DNA of 64,000 bases from Mermis nigrescens. Taxonomy: Eukaryota; Nematoda; Enoplea; Mermithida; Mermithidae. Positions 45,621-58,315 of the stretch are shown piece after piece (position 1 is the first letter of the stretch; each line of letters opens with the position of its first letter). Under the pieces are notes generated by a model that was not told where the DNA came from, did no database searches, and saw only the letters and a program-made list of their open reading frames with translations. The DNA is taken from NCBI GenBank assembly GCA_036768485.1, contig JAVLUZ010000340.1:6349637-6413636 (forward strand). The letters are read 5' to 3'. The position numbers were made by a program, and so were the translations under genes.

Positions 45621-48480
45621 TTAGATTAACTAACATTTTTTTGATATTATCGTTAAGTTTAGCGGCAATGTTTTATTCTAGCTAATTTAATTTCTAAAAT
45701 GGAAGAAACCATAGCTGAGTAAAATCAAACTGAATACAACTCTTTTTATTTATGATTAGTATCTTATTACTGTGATAATCACAGATATCTCGGCTATGCT
45801 AGAACATAGATTAATAACTTTTACCTTCTAAAAGTAAAGTACTTTTATACTAAGATAATTAGGTATCTATTGATCCCATAGTAGAATTAAATCTAGTTTG
45901 GGGCTCTTAACACCATCTTAATAAGCTTGCCATGCCATCCGAAAAGATAATTTCTTTAAAATCATACTTTAATTCAATCAAACTAATCATTTGCAAAATT
46001 GATGAGGAGTAATACATATGAATAGGAGAAATTATAGAATTTAAATCAATAAATAAATGATATTTTAAACTGGGATTAATTAGTCTGTCTGGACATCATA
46101 GACTGTAAATAATCAAACAAAGGGTTAAACTCTTCTCTGATAAAAAATATCTAAATGAATAAATATTAATTTTATTATTGCAAATTTTATAGCGAAAAAC
46201 ATCAAAAAGACTAGAAGGAGTAATATTGTATAATGAAATCCTAATTATAATAAAATGGTAATGCAATCCAAGTCCAAATAAAGAAGTTGACCCACAAATC
46301 CCCGTTTCCTATACTAGCAAGATATTCATCAAATATCATTAAAATATCAGTAAAATAATAGAACAAAACACTCTATTCATAATATGATAAATAAAATTGA
46401 TAATAAAAATATCCTTTTGCGGAAATAAAGAATTAGTAGTTTAGTTAATGGATACAAATAGATTTTCAAGACTAGGACACATCAGATTTTTCAGATTTTT
46501 ATTAATAAATATAATTCAAACTAACACCCATTCATTGACATAGTTTCATATATTCGATCGTTTTTTAGATCATGTTATTTCTATGCCAGCGGCATATATA
46601 TTAAAATCAGATAAGCCTTGGAAAATGTTAAAGGTCAAATGATCCAGTCAAAAAGTCACCACTTCTAGCACATAAAATTGTATATGCGCTCAAAGCGGAT
46701 AATTTGGATTAAAATCATTGGTTTTCTTAGCTTATGCTTTCAGAAGCTGATTTTTTTTATTTTACGCAATTTTCCGAAGACTTGTTTATAAAAAAATTTA
46801 GCGAAACGGAAAATAAACGTTAGAAATGCTAAAATACAAAAAATAAGGCGCCATGATTTCGGTTCGAGCTAGTCCTTCAAAATCATCGATTATTTATCAA
46901 TACTTTTTCTAAAAATATGCCAGGAAGCTGACACCGCGTACTCCTCGACGCTCAGGTCAGTATTACCTTGTTTTGTTTTTATTTTAATCGCCCAGTATTG
47001 TATGGAGAACCCAAAAAATATTAAAAACCTAAAGCAAATAATAGGAACAAAATGAGCTTCTCTCGACAAGAAAAAAACAAAAAATAATACCAGCGCTCGT
47101 CCGTGCTTAACTAAAAGCCACGCTAGCTAAAAAGCAGCAGCTAATGTCGAATGCGGCCAACAATGCGTAATAATACGTAATAATAAACGCGTGCAAGCAT
47201 CCTCGGCTAACAATGGCCGTCAAAAACCGGGCAGCCCGGGAAAATCGCGCGAATATCGATCGACGAAAACAAGCAACCACAACGCAGCGGATTATAATTA
47301 ATAATAATGCGGTTGCTAAATAACAATAAATAATATTATTTTTTTGTTTTTCGGCGAAAAATAACGACGAATCACGCGCGCCAAAAGCGCTGCTTGCATT
47401 AGCTACTAGCTAGCTAACGGCTTGCTAGCGTCAGCTTGTTTTTGAGCGTGCGAAGCAAAGCTTCTCGCAAATACAGCGGGTGACCAGTGCGACAAACCGC
47501 TAGGTTCGTTAGCTGCTCACACGCTTTTATCCAACCACGTAACGCTGCTATCTAACCGAAATTAGCTATTATATACGCCAAGGCGCCTGGGCTCCGTCGT
47601 CCAGCCTATCCAGCAACTCGCGCGCGTTCAAACAGTGGGAAAAAGCGCACTAAACTCGCATGTACACACACACACACATATAGCTAAGTCGGTATGAAAT
47701 AAGCTAAGCGACTAAATTACTAGGTATAAGCTAACGCCTTATTCGCGTAAGCGTCACGTAAGCTAATTATTACCAATTTCGTGGAATCACGATGCGGAAT
47801 GAATGCGTTGCCGACCCGGCGATAGGCCCCGATTCGAAAAAACCGTAAATTTGAGCCGAATTTCGTCGAATTATCCGGCTAAACTGATCCAACCGATATC
47901 CGATAATGACCCTCGGATCAAAACATGATCCAAAATCTAACAGCCCATCGAACAAAACAGAATAAAAACAAGGTTTGTTTATCGAATTATTCAAATTTCG
48001 CGCCAAAATGCGTAGTATGTCGGGTTTTCGCGATAAAACCGTCGTTTTGACGCAAGACTCGAAAAATATATCGTAAAAGTCGACGGAACGACGACGCTGC
48101 TGATAATGCGAACGATCCTGCGTTAGCTGGAAGGCAATAAATTCCGTAAAAATAGTGGCGTAGCTAGTAGCTACATCTAATAGACCAACTTGCAGCTACG
48201 GTATAGGACGAAAGACACTCGTGTTGTGACGTTAAGCAGTCGATATGATACCGGGCTAACAATGTGTGCACCAAATGAGCGTATTATTTCAAAGGTACCT
48301 ATTGATCGAAATGCCAGTTTCATCAGCTTCGCTAGCTTTTGTTCTCAATTCTGAGATTTCAAAGGACTTTATTTATTTCTTTGCAATCTTTCGCAGCAAT
48401 GTTTATATTTTATTGCGTGACGAAATGCCATAATAGTTAACTTACATCGAAATTCCCAATCGTGCACTCCCTTAAGCTGG
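45621..48480. other. Single-copy region, possible upstream regulatory DNA of PKG
   Basis: No repeat family recognised from 45,620 to 48,480. Between 47,090 and 47,780 the G+C content rises and GCTA/TAGC words are dense (GCTAGCTAAC, TTAGCTAT, AAGCTAAG). The minus-strand frame at 47,770-48,006 begins with TTG and is not supported as a gene. Confidence 0.45.
47664..47680 (+). repeat. AC microsatellite
   Basis: Short (AC)n run of about eight units followed by ATATAG. Confidence 0.8.
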
Positions 48481-48487
48481 TAGTCGC

Positions 48488-48750
48488 CATAAGTGGGGGG
48501 CGCAACATTTTTCAAAGGTCAAAAAATGGTCTTAACATGGTGGTATGGCGAAAAAACATCATTTTTCAACGTTTCTCATCGAGCACTATTATTGGCATCA
48601 AAAATTACGAAAAAAAACAAAAATAATTTTCAAAAATTGAATTCTGGGGGTAATTTGGTTTTTTTTCTGGGGGGGGTATTTTGGTTTCTGGGAGGTATAC
48701 GAACTTCTTAGGGTTGCATACCCCCTCAAATCCCCCCACGCCCACGTGTG
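48488..48750 (-). mobile_element. R1 MITE copy 9
   Basis: Reverse copy CATAAGTGGGGGG to CCCACGTGTG with flanks GTAGTCGC/GTTGTCAC (6/8). The core and both C/G tracts are intact. Confidence 0.85.
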
Positions 48751-49246
48751 GTTGTCACTCCCCCATCGCCCTAAGTCAGAAAATGTTAAGGTCTCCTATT
48801 AGTTTTTGGCCTACACTCAGCGCTTTTTGGCCATCTTTAGGCGCTTTTATGCCATTTTTGGCCACAAATCGGAGGTTATTTACCCCTCCCAGAAAAATGG
48901 CCGGATAGCCCCTCCCAGAATTTCTGTTTTTCCGCACAAGGTCCAATTGTACACGTTTAAGGACGTTCCCTATATAATCGATCGATGTCCTTTGGTTACC
49001 TGTAGATTCTCAGACGATGAAAAATACAAAAAAATGCTATAAAATACGGCGCCTGCGCTACAAAATTTAAATATTTTAACCATTTTGAAGTAAAATCTGC
49101 CGAAATGAATAAAAAATAATAAAATTGCTGAAAACACGGATGAGTCAAGATTGAGTTCATTTCGACTCGATGGTAAGGTACGCCATTAATTTTAGTCATT
49201 CGAGTTATATTTTCGAGAATGAGTTAGCGCAGAAAGTAGTAACAAG

Positions 49247-49517
49247 CATATGTGGGCGCACCAAAGTTCTGGGGGGGTGGTGCAAGATTTTTTCAAAGGT
49301 CAAAAACTGGCCTTAAAAGTGGTGTTATGGCGAAGAAAAACACCATTTTTCAACGTTTCTCTTCGAGCATTATCCATTGGCATCAAAAAATTGCGGAAAA
49401 AACAAAAAAAATTTCAAAAATTGAAATCTGGGATGGGGTATTTTGATTTCTGAGGGGGGGGGTATTCTGGTTTCTCGGGGGGTGCATACCCCCGAAAACC
49501 TCCCACGCCCAGATATG
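49247..49517 (-). mobile_element. R1 MITE copy 10
   Basis: Reverse copy CATATGTGGGCGC to CCCAGATATG with exact duplications GTAACAAG. It lies 500 bases from copy 9 in the same orientation. Confidence 0.9.
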
Positions 49518-50564
49518 GTAACAAGCGCGAATCTAAAAGCTGAGACCGACGAATTGGAAATAATTCAAAATAATTTATAGCCAAAATAATCGTCATCTTT
49601 CTTGGTTACTCGAGTATAACAAACTAAGTGACGTCACAACTGTGGGCCAAGACGGGCTAAATTGCTTTAAGTTTTCCGGTAAAAAAAGATGGAAAAAATT
49701 TAATGCTCCGATCACCTGGTCCGCTCCTTATGACTGATCCGGTTCCATTTCCACAAACGATAATGTGAATCGCTCGCGCATCTGTTCCTATATTCGATAA
49801 AAAGTGTGTTACTCATTCTAGCGATCTAAAAAAGTAGCCGAAAGCTAATCCGAATTGTTTAGTTTTTCATCATTTGCTTCTATGTAGCCAAAATTTTGAG
49901 TAGTTTGTCCTGGAAAGTGACGTCATTCTATTTACATCTTTTTTAATGAGGCCTGGACCCGTCACTTCGCTGTTATTTGTATTTCAACGTAGACTCTATA
50001 CAGTAAAAATCAATATACGGGTAAAAGGATTATATTAAAGTAAATATAAATAATTGTATTATTGAAAATTATCGGTAAATATACGACAAATAATGGCCAG
50101 ATTAGGACGCTTTTACGAAAAAGCAAAAACAAGCAATCACACCAAATGTGTAATGTATAAAAAAGCAAAACATGAAACAATCAAAACTAAATTATTTTTG
50201 ATAATTTCATGGAATAATGTTCTGTTTGGAGGAAAGTTGCGTTATGGGATACTAGTTGTGTAAATAAGTAGCATCCAGAATTCATGCGTCATCGCAACGG
50301 CCTGAATCACAATAGCTACTTACTTACGCTGGATCATTAAGGACAAGCCAATTTTTGTGGATTTTTAAAAATTGTCTGGGCTGAGCTTGGCCTCATTTTA
50401 TAATTGTTGTGAAAGCCCCGAAATATCTAAGCTGAATCGTCATGAGTGAATTATAATCACAGGTGGTCATGGAGATGAGTTTGCATCCCCAGGTTCTGAA
50501 ATTAACCCCGCGGATTACGGTAGACTCTCCAGAATTGAATCCCACGCACAACAATAACATACAT

Positions 50565-50860
50565 GGGCAGCAACCAAATTCTTGGGGATCTGATGGGGCA
50601 ACACTGCCAAAAATAGCACCGAAAGTTCAATATTGATGGTCTACAGGGGCCGCTGGATTCGGGGTCCAGACCACCCCTCCTACGTATATGCGCGATTATA
50701 AATACACATGGACGTAGGGGTTGGGGTTTAGATCTCCCCCAAGAATCCGGTAGTACCCCCAAAATCGATAGATCCCAGAATTGGATTTTCGGCATGTTTT
50801 TTTGGAATATTGGCCCGTTTTACAACACCCAGATCCCTTGGTCGCAGGCCATGCATGATT
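50565..50860. repeat. Two R7 repeats back to back
   Basis: CATGGGCAGCAACCAAATTC with AAAATAGCACCGAAAGTTCAATATTGA (reverse), then GGACGTAGGGGTTGGGGTTTAGA and CAGAATTGGATTTTCGGCAT (forward). Confidence 0.6.
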
Positions 50861-51109
50861 ATAACTCTCTGCAAAGCGTGAACCGCGCCCAGACATGAGT
50901 TACGTCTCACAAAAAACCATTTCTGAAAAATTTCAAAGAATTGAGTAGGTAGACTGAACATAGGTACTTAAAAAATAAATTTATGGCGCGATATGCGCAA
51001 AGAATTTGACGCTTTTGAGCCGAAATATTGCTAAAACTGATTAGACCGGCACATCCGCAGCGATTTTTTCGGATATTGCAAGAATCAGGTGGTCAGCAGC
51101 AAACATGCA

Positions 51110-51410
51110 CATCAGGGGAATCCTTGCGTCAAAAGTATCATTTTTGGCGTTTCGACCTTGCTCTTCCTGTGGCGTAAAAACGTAGAAAAACCTCGAAAAA
51201 TTTAAAGAAATTTGAACAAATTGAACAAAACATAATCAAAAAAGCGAGTACATGGCGCGAAGTGTCGAAAATTTGACACTTTTGAGCAAACGTGTGGCGA
51301 GAACACGCTTATAGCACCTTTTCTACTCGTTGTTTGGAAGATCGCGAATTCTGGGGGTTAATAGGATTTCTGGGAGGTGAAAACGCTCCCCCTACCCCTC
51401 TAAGATCATG
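51110..51410 (+). repeat. R5 repeat copy
   Basis: CATGCACATCAGGGGAATCC to CTCCCCCTACCCC, with GGCGCGAAGTGTCGAAAATTTGAC. Confidence 0.65.
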
Positions 51411-52558
51411 TTTGGCCATCAGCACTTTTCGGGGTTTCATGTCAGCCACTTTTAGAGTTAAAACTACCCAAACCACTTCAACAATTCCTAACCTTTAATT
51501 ATACTTTTCAAACTATTTATTTTCGTCCCAACTTATCGATTTTTTGACTTTGTACAAAATTTTCAAGCGAAAGCGGGTATTTTTGACAGAAAAACCGCGT
51601 CAGCGCAAAACGATACGAATTGTCGATGGCTCGATTTAATAATCAAGGTGATTCTTGGATTCCGCGAATGATGACGTCGAACCGGAATCGATTTCAATAA
51701 TCGGATGAAATCGACAAAAAAACCAAAAAATGCTAAATTTACGTTCGAAACGAATGGTTATCGAATTTCGGCTTAATATATAAATAAACGTTCGAGTAAG
51801 ATGAGGAAAAAACGGAAAGTTGACGCCTAGATCTCCCAAATCTTATATTTACGGCGCATTAGTGTACAACGTAGTAAAGCGTAGAATGAGTCGGTTCGAT
51901 AGGGCCAAGGCATAAACTAGTTTTCGACAAAAATATTGCGTGTACACGTGACATTCGCATTTCGCCCCGTCCGTCTACCCGTGCCGAATGAAATATCGAA
52001 TTTGACGTCGCTTTTATTCCTTATACGCGCAAAATTGATTCGGGCCGGGTAGCCGAAAATAACGGCCTAGTCCCCAAAATTATTGACATTTTTCTGGCCC
52101 AATCGAAATTCGTCGTAATCGAAAGTGATAAGCGTTATTGTATGCGGTATGAGCCTGTGAATGGCGTGTTTTGCCTGTGTGGGAAGGTGGCGCAAAGTCG
52201 CTTTAATGTCTCAGAGTCGTATGCATGTGCACGTGTATGATTTACATAGGCTTAACCCTTAAATATAAGCTATGTATGTACATAAAACTGTGGGTTACAG
52301 CAAATGTTTAATATTTGGATTCTTCGCGGTCGAAATAGCGTGTCAGACGTTTTTCGTTGCAGTACCTACAGTAGGACACGAGGAAAATGTCCCTTTAAGG
52401 GACCGCCCATAGAATGTAGGTACAATTAATCTAAAATTACATTGCGTTAATTGCATGGGATCTTACTTCTACGCTTCAAATACAATTTTTTGTGCTATGT
52501 GCTTAGTAGAGAAGAGATTAACTAATTGAGTTGAATTGTTTAGGTATTTATTAATTAT
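51411..52558. other. Single-copy CpG-containing region
   Basis: Moderate G+C with several CpGs (51,560-52,200), no repeat and no exon-like frame longer than chance. It could hold a 5' non-coding exon for the long PKG transcript, but no signal identifies one. Confidence 0.35.
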
Positions 52559-52756
52559 CAGGGGCGGATTTAGGGGGGGCGGAGGGGGCGGCCGCACCCC
52601 TTCCCCATTGGCCCAAAATAGTGCGCAAAATTAACGATTTTTGAGTGATTTTTAGCGATTTTCGGGTTAAAACGGCTAATTTTTCCGCCCAAGTCAGGGT
52701 TCCGCCCCCCCTTAGGGGTACCGCCCCCCCTTAGGAAAATCCTGGATCCGCCACTC
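52559..52756 (+). mobile_element. R3 MITE, short form
   Basis: A 198-base copy with exact duplications TTAATTAT. Very close to the copies at 15,843 and 40,516, which suggests recent spread. Confidence 0.92.
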
Positions 52757-53234
52757 TTAATTATTACCACTTTTAGCAAGAAACCCACATCTATATCACA
52801 GTATAGAATAGGGCAACATTCTGTGATCCGTCTAAGGTTGTTAACGTTAGTTGCTGGATAATGAAGCGTTCTTCTTGAAACTTTGGTGGAATATTATTCA
52901 CAGTGAAAGAATGTTTTAGTTTTTCCCGCCGAAGCGAAAAATTAGAAATAACGTTAATTTAGTTTTTTTGACCTAATATTGATGCCAGTGAATTTTATAC
53001 TGCATTTTCAGCTTTAGCACAAAATTCTCTACAAGAATGGGCAAAGAATACACAAATTTACGAAAAATGTCATGCTGAGAAATACGTTTTAAAAATTAAC
53101 GATATTTAAAAAACGTTAACGTTTAACAACGCTAGGTCCGTCTAACGTGGATCTGCTTAAAGAGAACGACGTCCCTAAACGATCACATACCTACCTGAAT
53201 CAGCCCTCGAACGTGTGCAAGGGTGATGGGGGTT

Positions 53235-53775
53235 TAGACCACACGTGTGCAGGATGGGAATTCTGGGGGGTTATTAAGACGGATAAGTTTTAAGCAAGTG
53301 CCTTTTTGAGCTAACAACAATCGGTGCTTTTGAAAAAATTCAGCTGAACCACACAATCCAAGAATGGTCGTATGGCGCGAAGGGAATAAAATTTGGCACA
53401 ATGAGCCGAACGTCAGCCAAAAACTATCAAAACAGCACACTTCCTACGACTTTTATTTAAATATTGATTATTGAGGAGCCGTTTTGGACTAGAAACCGAT
53501 GGGAAGACGTCAAAAATACTCTTTTTGACGGTTCGGACAATGCTCGTTCTATATCATAGAACATTTTGAAAATTCGTAAAAATTTGAAAAAGTTTAGTGA
53601 ATTGAACAAAAAATAGTTAAAAAATATAAGTAACTACATAAATGGCGCGAACCGTCGATAATTTGAATTTTTTGAAGCAAAAATGAGCTAAAAGGGCTTA
53701 GAAAGGGCCACTTTTTTCAATTTTTACAAAAAATCGAAAATTCTGGGAGGACGGTGTCGCAGCCATTTAGCGGAG
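53235..53775 (+). repeat. Two overlapping R5-type repeats
   Basis: GGCGCGAAGGGAATAAAATTTGGC at about 53,372 and GGCGCGAACCGTCGATAATTTGA at about 53,643 mark two diverged units in tandem. Confidence 0.55.
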
Positions 53776-53814
53776 GGTTAGTCGGGTGTCAGTAGCTATG
53801 GAGTGTCTTAAACT

Positions 53815-54545
53815 ACACATGGGCGTTATCAGTCGGACCACCAGAATCCGGCGAACCCACAAAATCGATAGAACCCCCAAAATTTAATTTTTGGTGCTAT
53901 TTTTGCAATTGGCCCCATCGGACTTCCTTGAATTGGGCTGCTTCCCATAATGGGCTGAACTCACCCTACACCCTCTAATTCAAGAACACGTATGGTCCGA
54001 TCAGCCATAAACGTAAGCGGATGGAATGTTTGCGATGTCTATGCCCACAAAAAATGGAAAAAAATGGAAAATTTTCTCTGTAAACTTATGTAAATGAAAG
54101 CCAGAAACGGAAGAAATTCAAAAATTTTCCTACAGAAGCGATTTTCAGCATTTTTTCAATTTTTAATTTTTTATTTTTTGCCTTGATGTCACTTAATGAG
54201 AAACTGTCTGATGTCACTTAATGAGATACTCTTTGCATTTGTGTGCGTACAATTAGTATTTCGGCACTTTTTGACTCCTGAAAGTTCATGGATCGCTTTA
54301 GGAATCTCTCACAGAATTTATGTAGGCGTCGCCCATATATGACATGCATACTTCAATTTAGTTTGAGGTAGTCTCAAACACCGATTGGCGTGAGGGTTAG
54401 ACTCTCCTGAAAATCCGATAGCCCCCTCCCCACCCCAGAATCATTAGAACCCCGAATTGAACTTGAGGCATTTGTTCTGAGATTTTGGCCGGTTTAACAC
54501 CTCCCAGACTAACCCTCCCCTCATTCTGCCACCCCACGTACAGTC
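53815..54545. repeat. Two R7 repeats and unplaced sequence
   Basis: R7 blocks at about 53,815-53,990 (AACCCCCAAAATTTAATTTTTGGTG) and 54,385-54,540 (CCCCGAATTGAACTTGAGGCATT). The middle is AT-rich; nothing coding is seen. Confidence 0.5.
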
Positions 54546-55869
54546 TCGAGCAAATTGGGTTAAAAAATAGAATAAAAATCCTGGCAACAAAAATTCCGGA
54601 TAATCATTCTTCATGTATGATGAATGTCTCCCCAGGTTAAAGTTCGGTAAAATAAAGGGTCATTGAGTGAATGATATAACGAGTATCCAGAATTGTAGGA
54701 AGCAACCGTGAACCCCGTAAGAAATGCTCCCAACTTACAGCTCCTCTGATGTACAGGCGGCAGTCAGAAATAGCCTAGCTTTGACCTCGATTGTAGCCGT
54801 TTTGATTCTGTTTTTTATGAGTTTCTTGACATTTGTATGATTAATTCGTAGACTTAATTAGGGCTTCCGGTTTTGCTAACTTTTGAGCAAAGTTCTTGAA
54901 GATTTATTTAAGTAACAATAAGGATTTATATCTACTTTCTAATGATTTCGGTTTTATGCAATGGTGTGTCAAATCCTGTCAAGTTTCTCCGGGTTTATAA
55001 CGTTCACTTTCCGGGCAGACTAAAAGCCTTGCCGATGCCTGCACGTGGTTTGCATGTGAGTATTTTGTTTGTCTCAAGAAAGCCTTCAGTAAAGTCCGAT
55101 GTAATTCAAAAATTTTTTTCAAATTTTTTAGGAAAAATTTTAAAAATATTTCAACACTACACGTCTCATTGTTAGCACTTGTATTATTTCATCTAGTGGG
55201 AGTTGGCCGCATTAAGTTGTCCTTTGGCTGATGTGAAGCCTGTATTTTCCGAATTTGTCGGCGTTTTGCGTCGGGTTTTCATAGCAAGAGATTTTTGACA
55301 GAAATTGTGTAATTTCCATTCTGAAACAGCTATTATTCGAAAATGATTCCGTAATGACGGTGAATGACTTTTTAAAGGCACGTTTGTGCATTCCTCGCGC
55401 CCTCTTGTTTTCTTTGCATGCTTCTTTCTCCCCGTTTTCTGTTTTTCTGCGTGACTTATTTGTTTATCGTTTATTCATTTATTTTTCTTCCCTTGATTAT
55501 TTAATCAGTTCTGCTTTCAAACTGGCTTAGCTTAGGCTTAGTCTTAGGCTTTGGCATTCACCGCGAAACGCTCAGAATTCCACGCGACCATGAAATGCTA
55601 AAAATATCGTAAATAAAATACTGAACTTTTTGACCTTTCCTCGACTCTTTTTTGACAAAAATTCTGTGAGGTGTGCATAAACCTACAAATATTGAAAGCA
55701 ATCGCAATAATTAGCGAGGGATATTTTTCGACTCCCAAGTTATAGTCCATTGAACCTGGCTCACTTATCATTAGGCTAGTCCTAGTGTCGCCTTGCGTCA
55801 CCACACCTGCCAAATAAAAGACGCTATGTTAAATTCAACCTATAAGGCTAGCTTAATTGATGTTAGAGC

Positions 55870-56035
55870 CGTAACCGTACATGGGCAGAGACCAAATTAT
55901 GGGGAGTCTGGATGGTGACAAAAATTGAGAAATCTCAAAAAATCCCTAAAATTCAATTCTATCGATTTTTGGCGGCCTACATGATTCTGAGGAGGGCTCA
56001 ACTCCTTGAACTTCCTCTCCCCGCCCATGTGTGGT
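55870..56035 (-). repeat. R7 repeat copy
   Basis: CATGGGCAGAGACCAAATTATGG to CCGCCCATGTGTG, with inverted ends CATGGGC/GCCCATG. Confidence 0.6.
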
Positions 56036-56394
56036 TTGAACTAAAATTTTTTCCGGACGATCTGATAATCCTTTGAGAAAAAACCAAAAGAATGACCCGA
56101 TTACTTAAATATGTACGTTTACTTGCTCAAGGAGGCGGGTTCCGTAGTTTTTCTGTTAATCTTTTTAGTCTGTTTTAACGATAACGCATTACTGGTTTCT
56201 CATGAAAAGTGAAAAAAGGTTTTCTGTTAGCTTGAGCCAGTCGCATTTTATAGGCCTGCACTGGATTGTAATTATAGTCATCTTAATAGCGTTTTTAGGA
56301 GATCAATAAAAATTAATTTTCGTTACAAGTCCAAATGGATTCATCCTGATGCAGAAGATAATTGAGTTTCAATATTTTGGATGATTATTACACA

Positions 56395-56545
56395 GTTTCT
56401 GGTCAATCTTAAGCACTTTTAGAGAAAATTTTCAATTTTCATCCGTTTCTGGCTTCCATTTCGCCTCATTTATCCCACGAAATTTTCCATTTTTCGATTC
56501 TGGGGAGAGAGTCAGGACCCTCAACCTCCCCCGTGCATGTCTGGT
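56395..56545 (-). repeat. Partial R4 repeat
   Basis: Retains TTTCTGGTCAATCTTAAGCAC and ends CCGTGCATGTCTGG; the other half is missing. Confidence 0.6.
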
Positions 56546-57626
56546 GAGGTGACTGCATACCACTACTAAAACTTCGAAAAGATAGATTTTTGAAAGATAA
56601 TGGAGGATTCGAATCAATTGCACGGCAAAAATGTTTCTGCTATAGATGTAGGCGACTATTGTTCTATTTCAAATCATAGGATGATGTGCATGGTGGTACA
56701 TAGGTCGGGCAGTCGCCGTTAACAATAGTCAAAACACGCCTAAGGCAGAGTGTATTTTCTCACAACAGGGAGGGAAAACTTGATTTGAAATTTTTTTTCA
56801 AGAAAGCAGTGAAGGCAGTGGTAATAGGCCAAAGATAAAGTGACTTCTTAACTCCGTGTAGAGCCGAAATTCCAGTTTTTCATGAGAAACTCGCTCCATT
56901 CATTATCGTCGCGTCTCCATGTTAATCATTCAAAAGTCAAATAAATAAGCAGTTAATAAAGTACTAATAATTAACTAGTTAATTAACAATATATAACTAG
57001 TTAACTATATCCCTTTGACGTAGTTATATGTTAAGTCTAACTTCATTTTAATTTACTAACTACAGTTAACAATTAATTCTAACTTTATTTTATTTACTTT
57101 ATATGCCAACACTAGTTTTCACTAATGAAATGACAATATTAGGTACAAATGAAATAAATTTTCATGGGCTTTGGGCTTTTAGTCCGAATGAAAAATTTTA
57201 CACGAAAATAATATTTCCCAATTATGTATATTCACACTGTGTACAAACATTTTAATCAATATTTTTTCGCATATAGATATGCACACGGATGTACGAGTCG
57301 CCCAAGGGGTAGGGGGCGAGCTCACGTGAATTAATTTCTATTTCGAAAATTTTGTCAGGATAGTCTGCGAAAACCGCATGACGTTTTTTCTACATAAAAC
57401 GTTATAAAATTTGAACATATTGAGACAAGAATTTTTCTCTTAAAATGCTCTGAAAAAATCTCATTTCTTAGTCGCGCATGAGTGAAAATTATCGAAAATA
57501 CTTCACAAAACCTAAACCACCGAAAATATGAAGATTTTATGACGAAATACAAGCTCTCCTTACGTCTTCCCGTGTAACGTTAAAAATTTTTTTTGGCTCA
57601 GGGACCCCAATAAAAACGGTTCTGGA

Positions 57627-57897
57627 CACATATGGGCGTGGGGGGCAAGGTTTGGGGGTATGCACCCCCCAGAAGTTGAAATACCCCCTCCCAGAAATCG
57701 AAAAACCCTTCCCCCCAAATTCGAATTTTTTAATTTTTTTGCTTTTTTAGCGATTTTTTGATGTCATTGAATAGTGCTCGATGAGAAACGTCGAAAAATG
57801 GTGTTTTTTTCGCCATACGACCACTTTTAAGACCATTTTTGACCTTTGAAAATTTTTTCACCCCCTTCCCCCAGAATTTCGGTGCTGCCCACCTATG
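57627..57897 (+). mobile_element. R1 MITE copy 11
   Basis: Full copy CACATATGGGCG to GCCCACCTATG with flanks GTTCTGGA/GTCCTGGA (7/8). It ends 115 bases before the plus-strand exon candidate. Confidence 0.87.
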
Positions 57898-58012
57898 GTC
57901 CTGGATGTAAAATGGAGTAAAACTTTTTTGTTGTACATTCGTTTTCTTCTCTATTGGGTACCGACTTTCCATTCGCGAATATTATGAATTTGGGGATGCT
58001 ATTCATCTTCAG

Positions 58013-58280
58013 GTGGAAAAATCATATGCGAAGACATTGGGCCAAAATTAAGCATTTCAACAAACAATCTTCTGACGCTTTTCTAGAAAAATTATGCAAA
58101 ATTGGTTCCCGTATGGCTCGATTCCGACGTGCATGGTTCGATTTGGAAGGCTCTAAAGAAAAAATAATACCAAGATTGTTCTGTTATCTAGTTGTCATTA
58201 AAGTTGCTCCTGACCGTCAAGAAAGGAGAATGACAATTTTGCATATAGCAAACGATATAATAATTCGGGAAAGCGTATAA
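58013..58280 (+). CDS. Candidate plus-strand terminal exon, unknown protein
   Basis: The acceptor GCTATTCATCTTCAG at 57,998-58,012 opens an 88-codon frame to a TAA stop, reading WKNHMRRHWAKIKHFNKQSS, DAFLEKLCKIGSRMARFRRA and on to HIANDIIIRESV. It needs two bases from an upstream exon, which I could not place. AATAAA follows at 58,310-58,315, 30 bases after the stop. The frame is basic and has a balanced composition unlike the nearby repeats. It is tail-to-tail with the minus-strand gene ending at 58,963. I do not recognise the family; a worn transposase tail is an alternative. Confidence 0.4.
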
Positions 58281-58309
58281 ATTAGTAGTTTTGGGCAGGA
58301 TTTTGAGGG

Positions 58310-58315
58310 AATAAA
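58310..58315 (+). terminator. AATAAA polyadenylation signal
   Basis: Canonical AATAAA 30 bases after the stop of the plus-strand exon candidate at 58,013-58,280. It is the main support that this exon belongs to a transcribed gene. Confidence 0.35.

Noticed and set aside
47770..48006. 78-codon minus-strand frame that looks compositionally balanced.
   Set aside because: It starts at TTG, not ATG; no acceptor at its 5' end and no conservation evidence.
57730..57972. Minus-strand frame with DHRWAAPKFWG, recurring at many R1 copies (also near 5.8, 29.6, 35.1, 42.4 and 63.0 kb).
   Set aside because: These frames follow the R1 consensus in several reading frames, with stops in other copies; R1 is non-coding.
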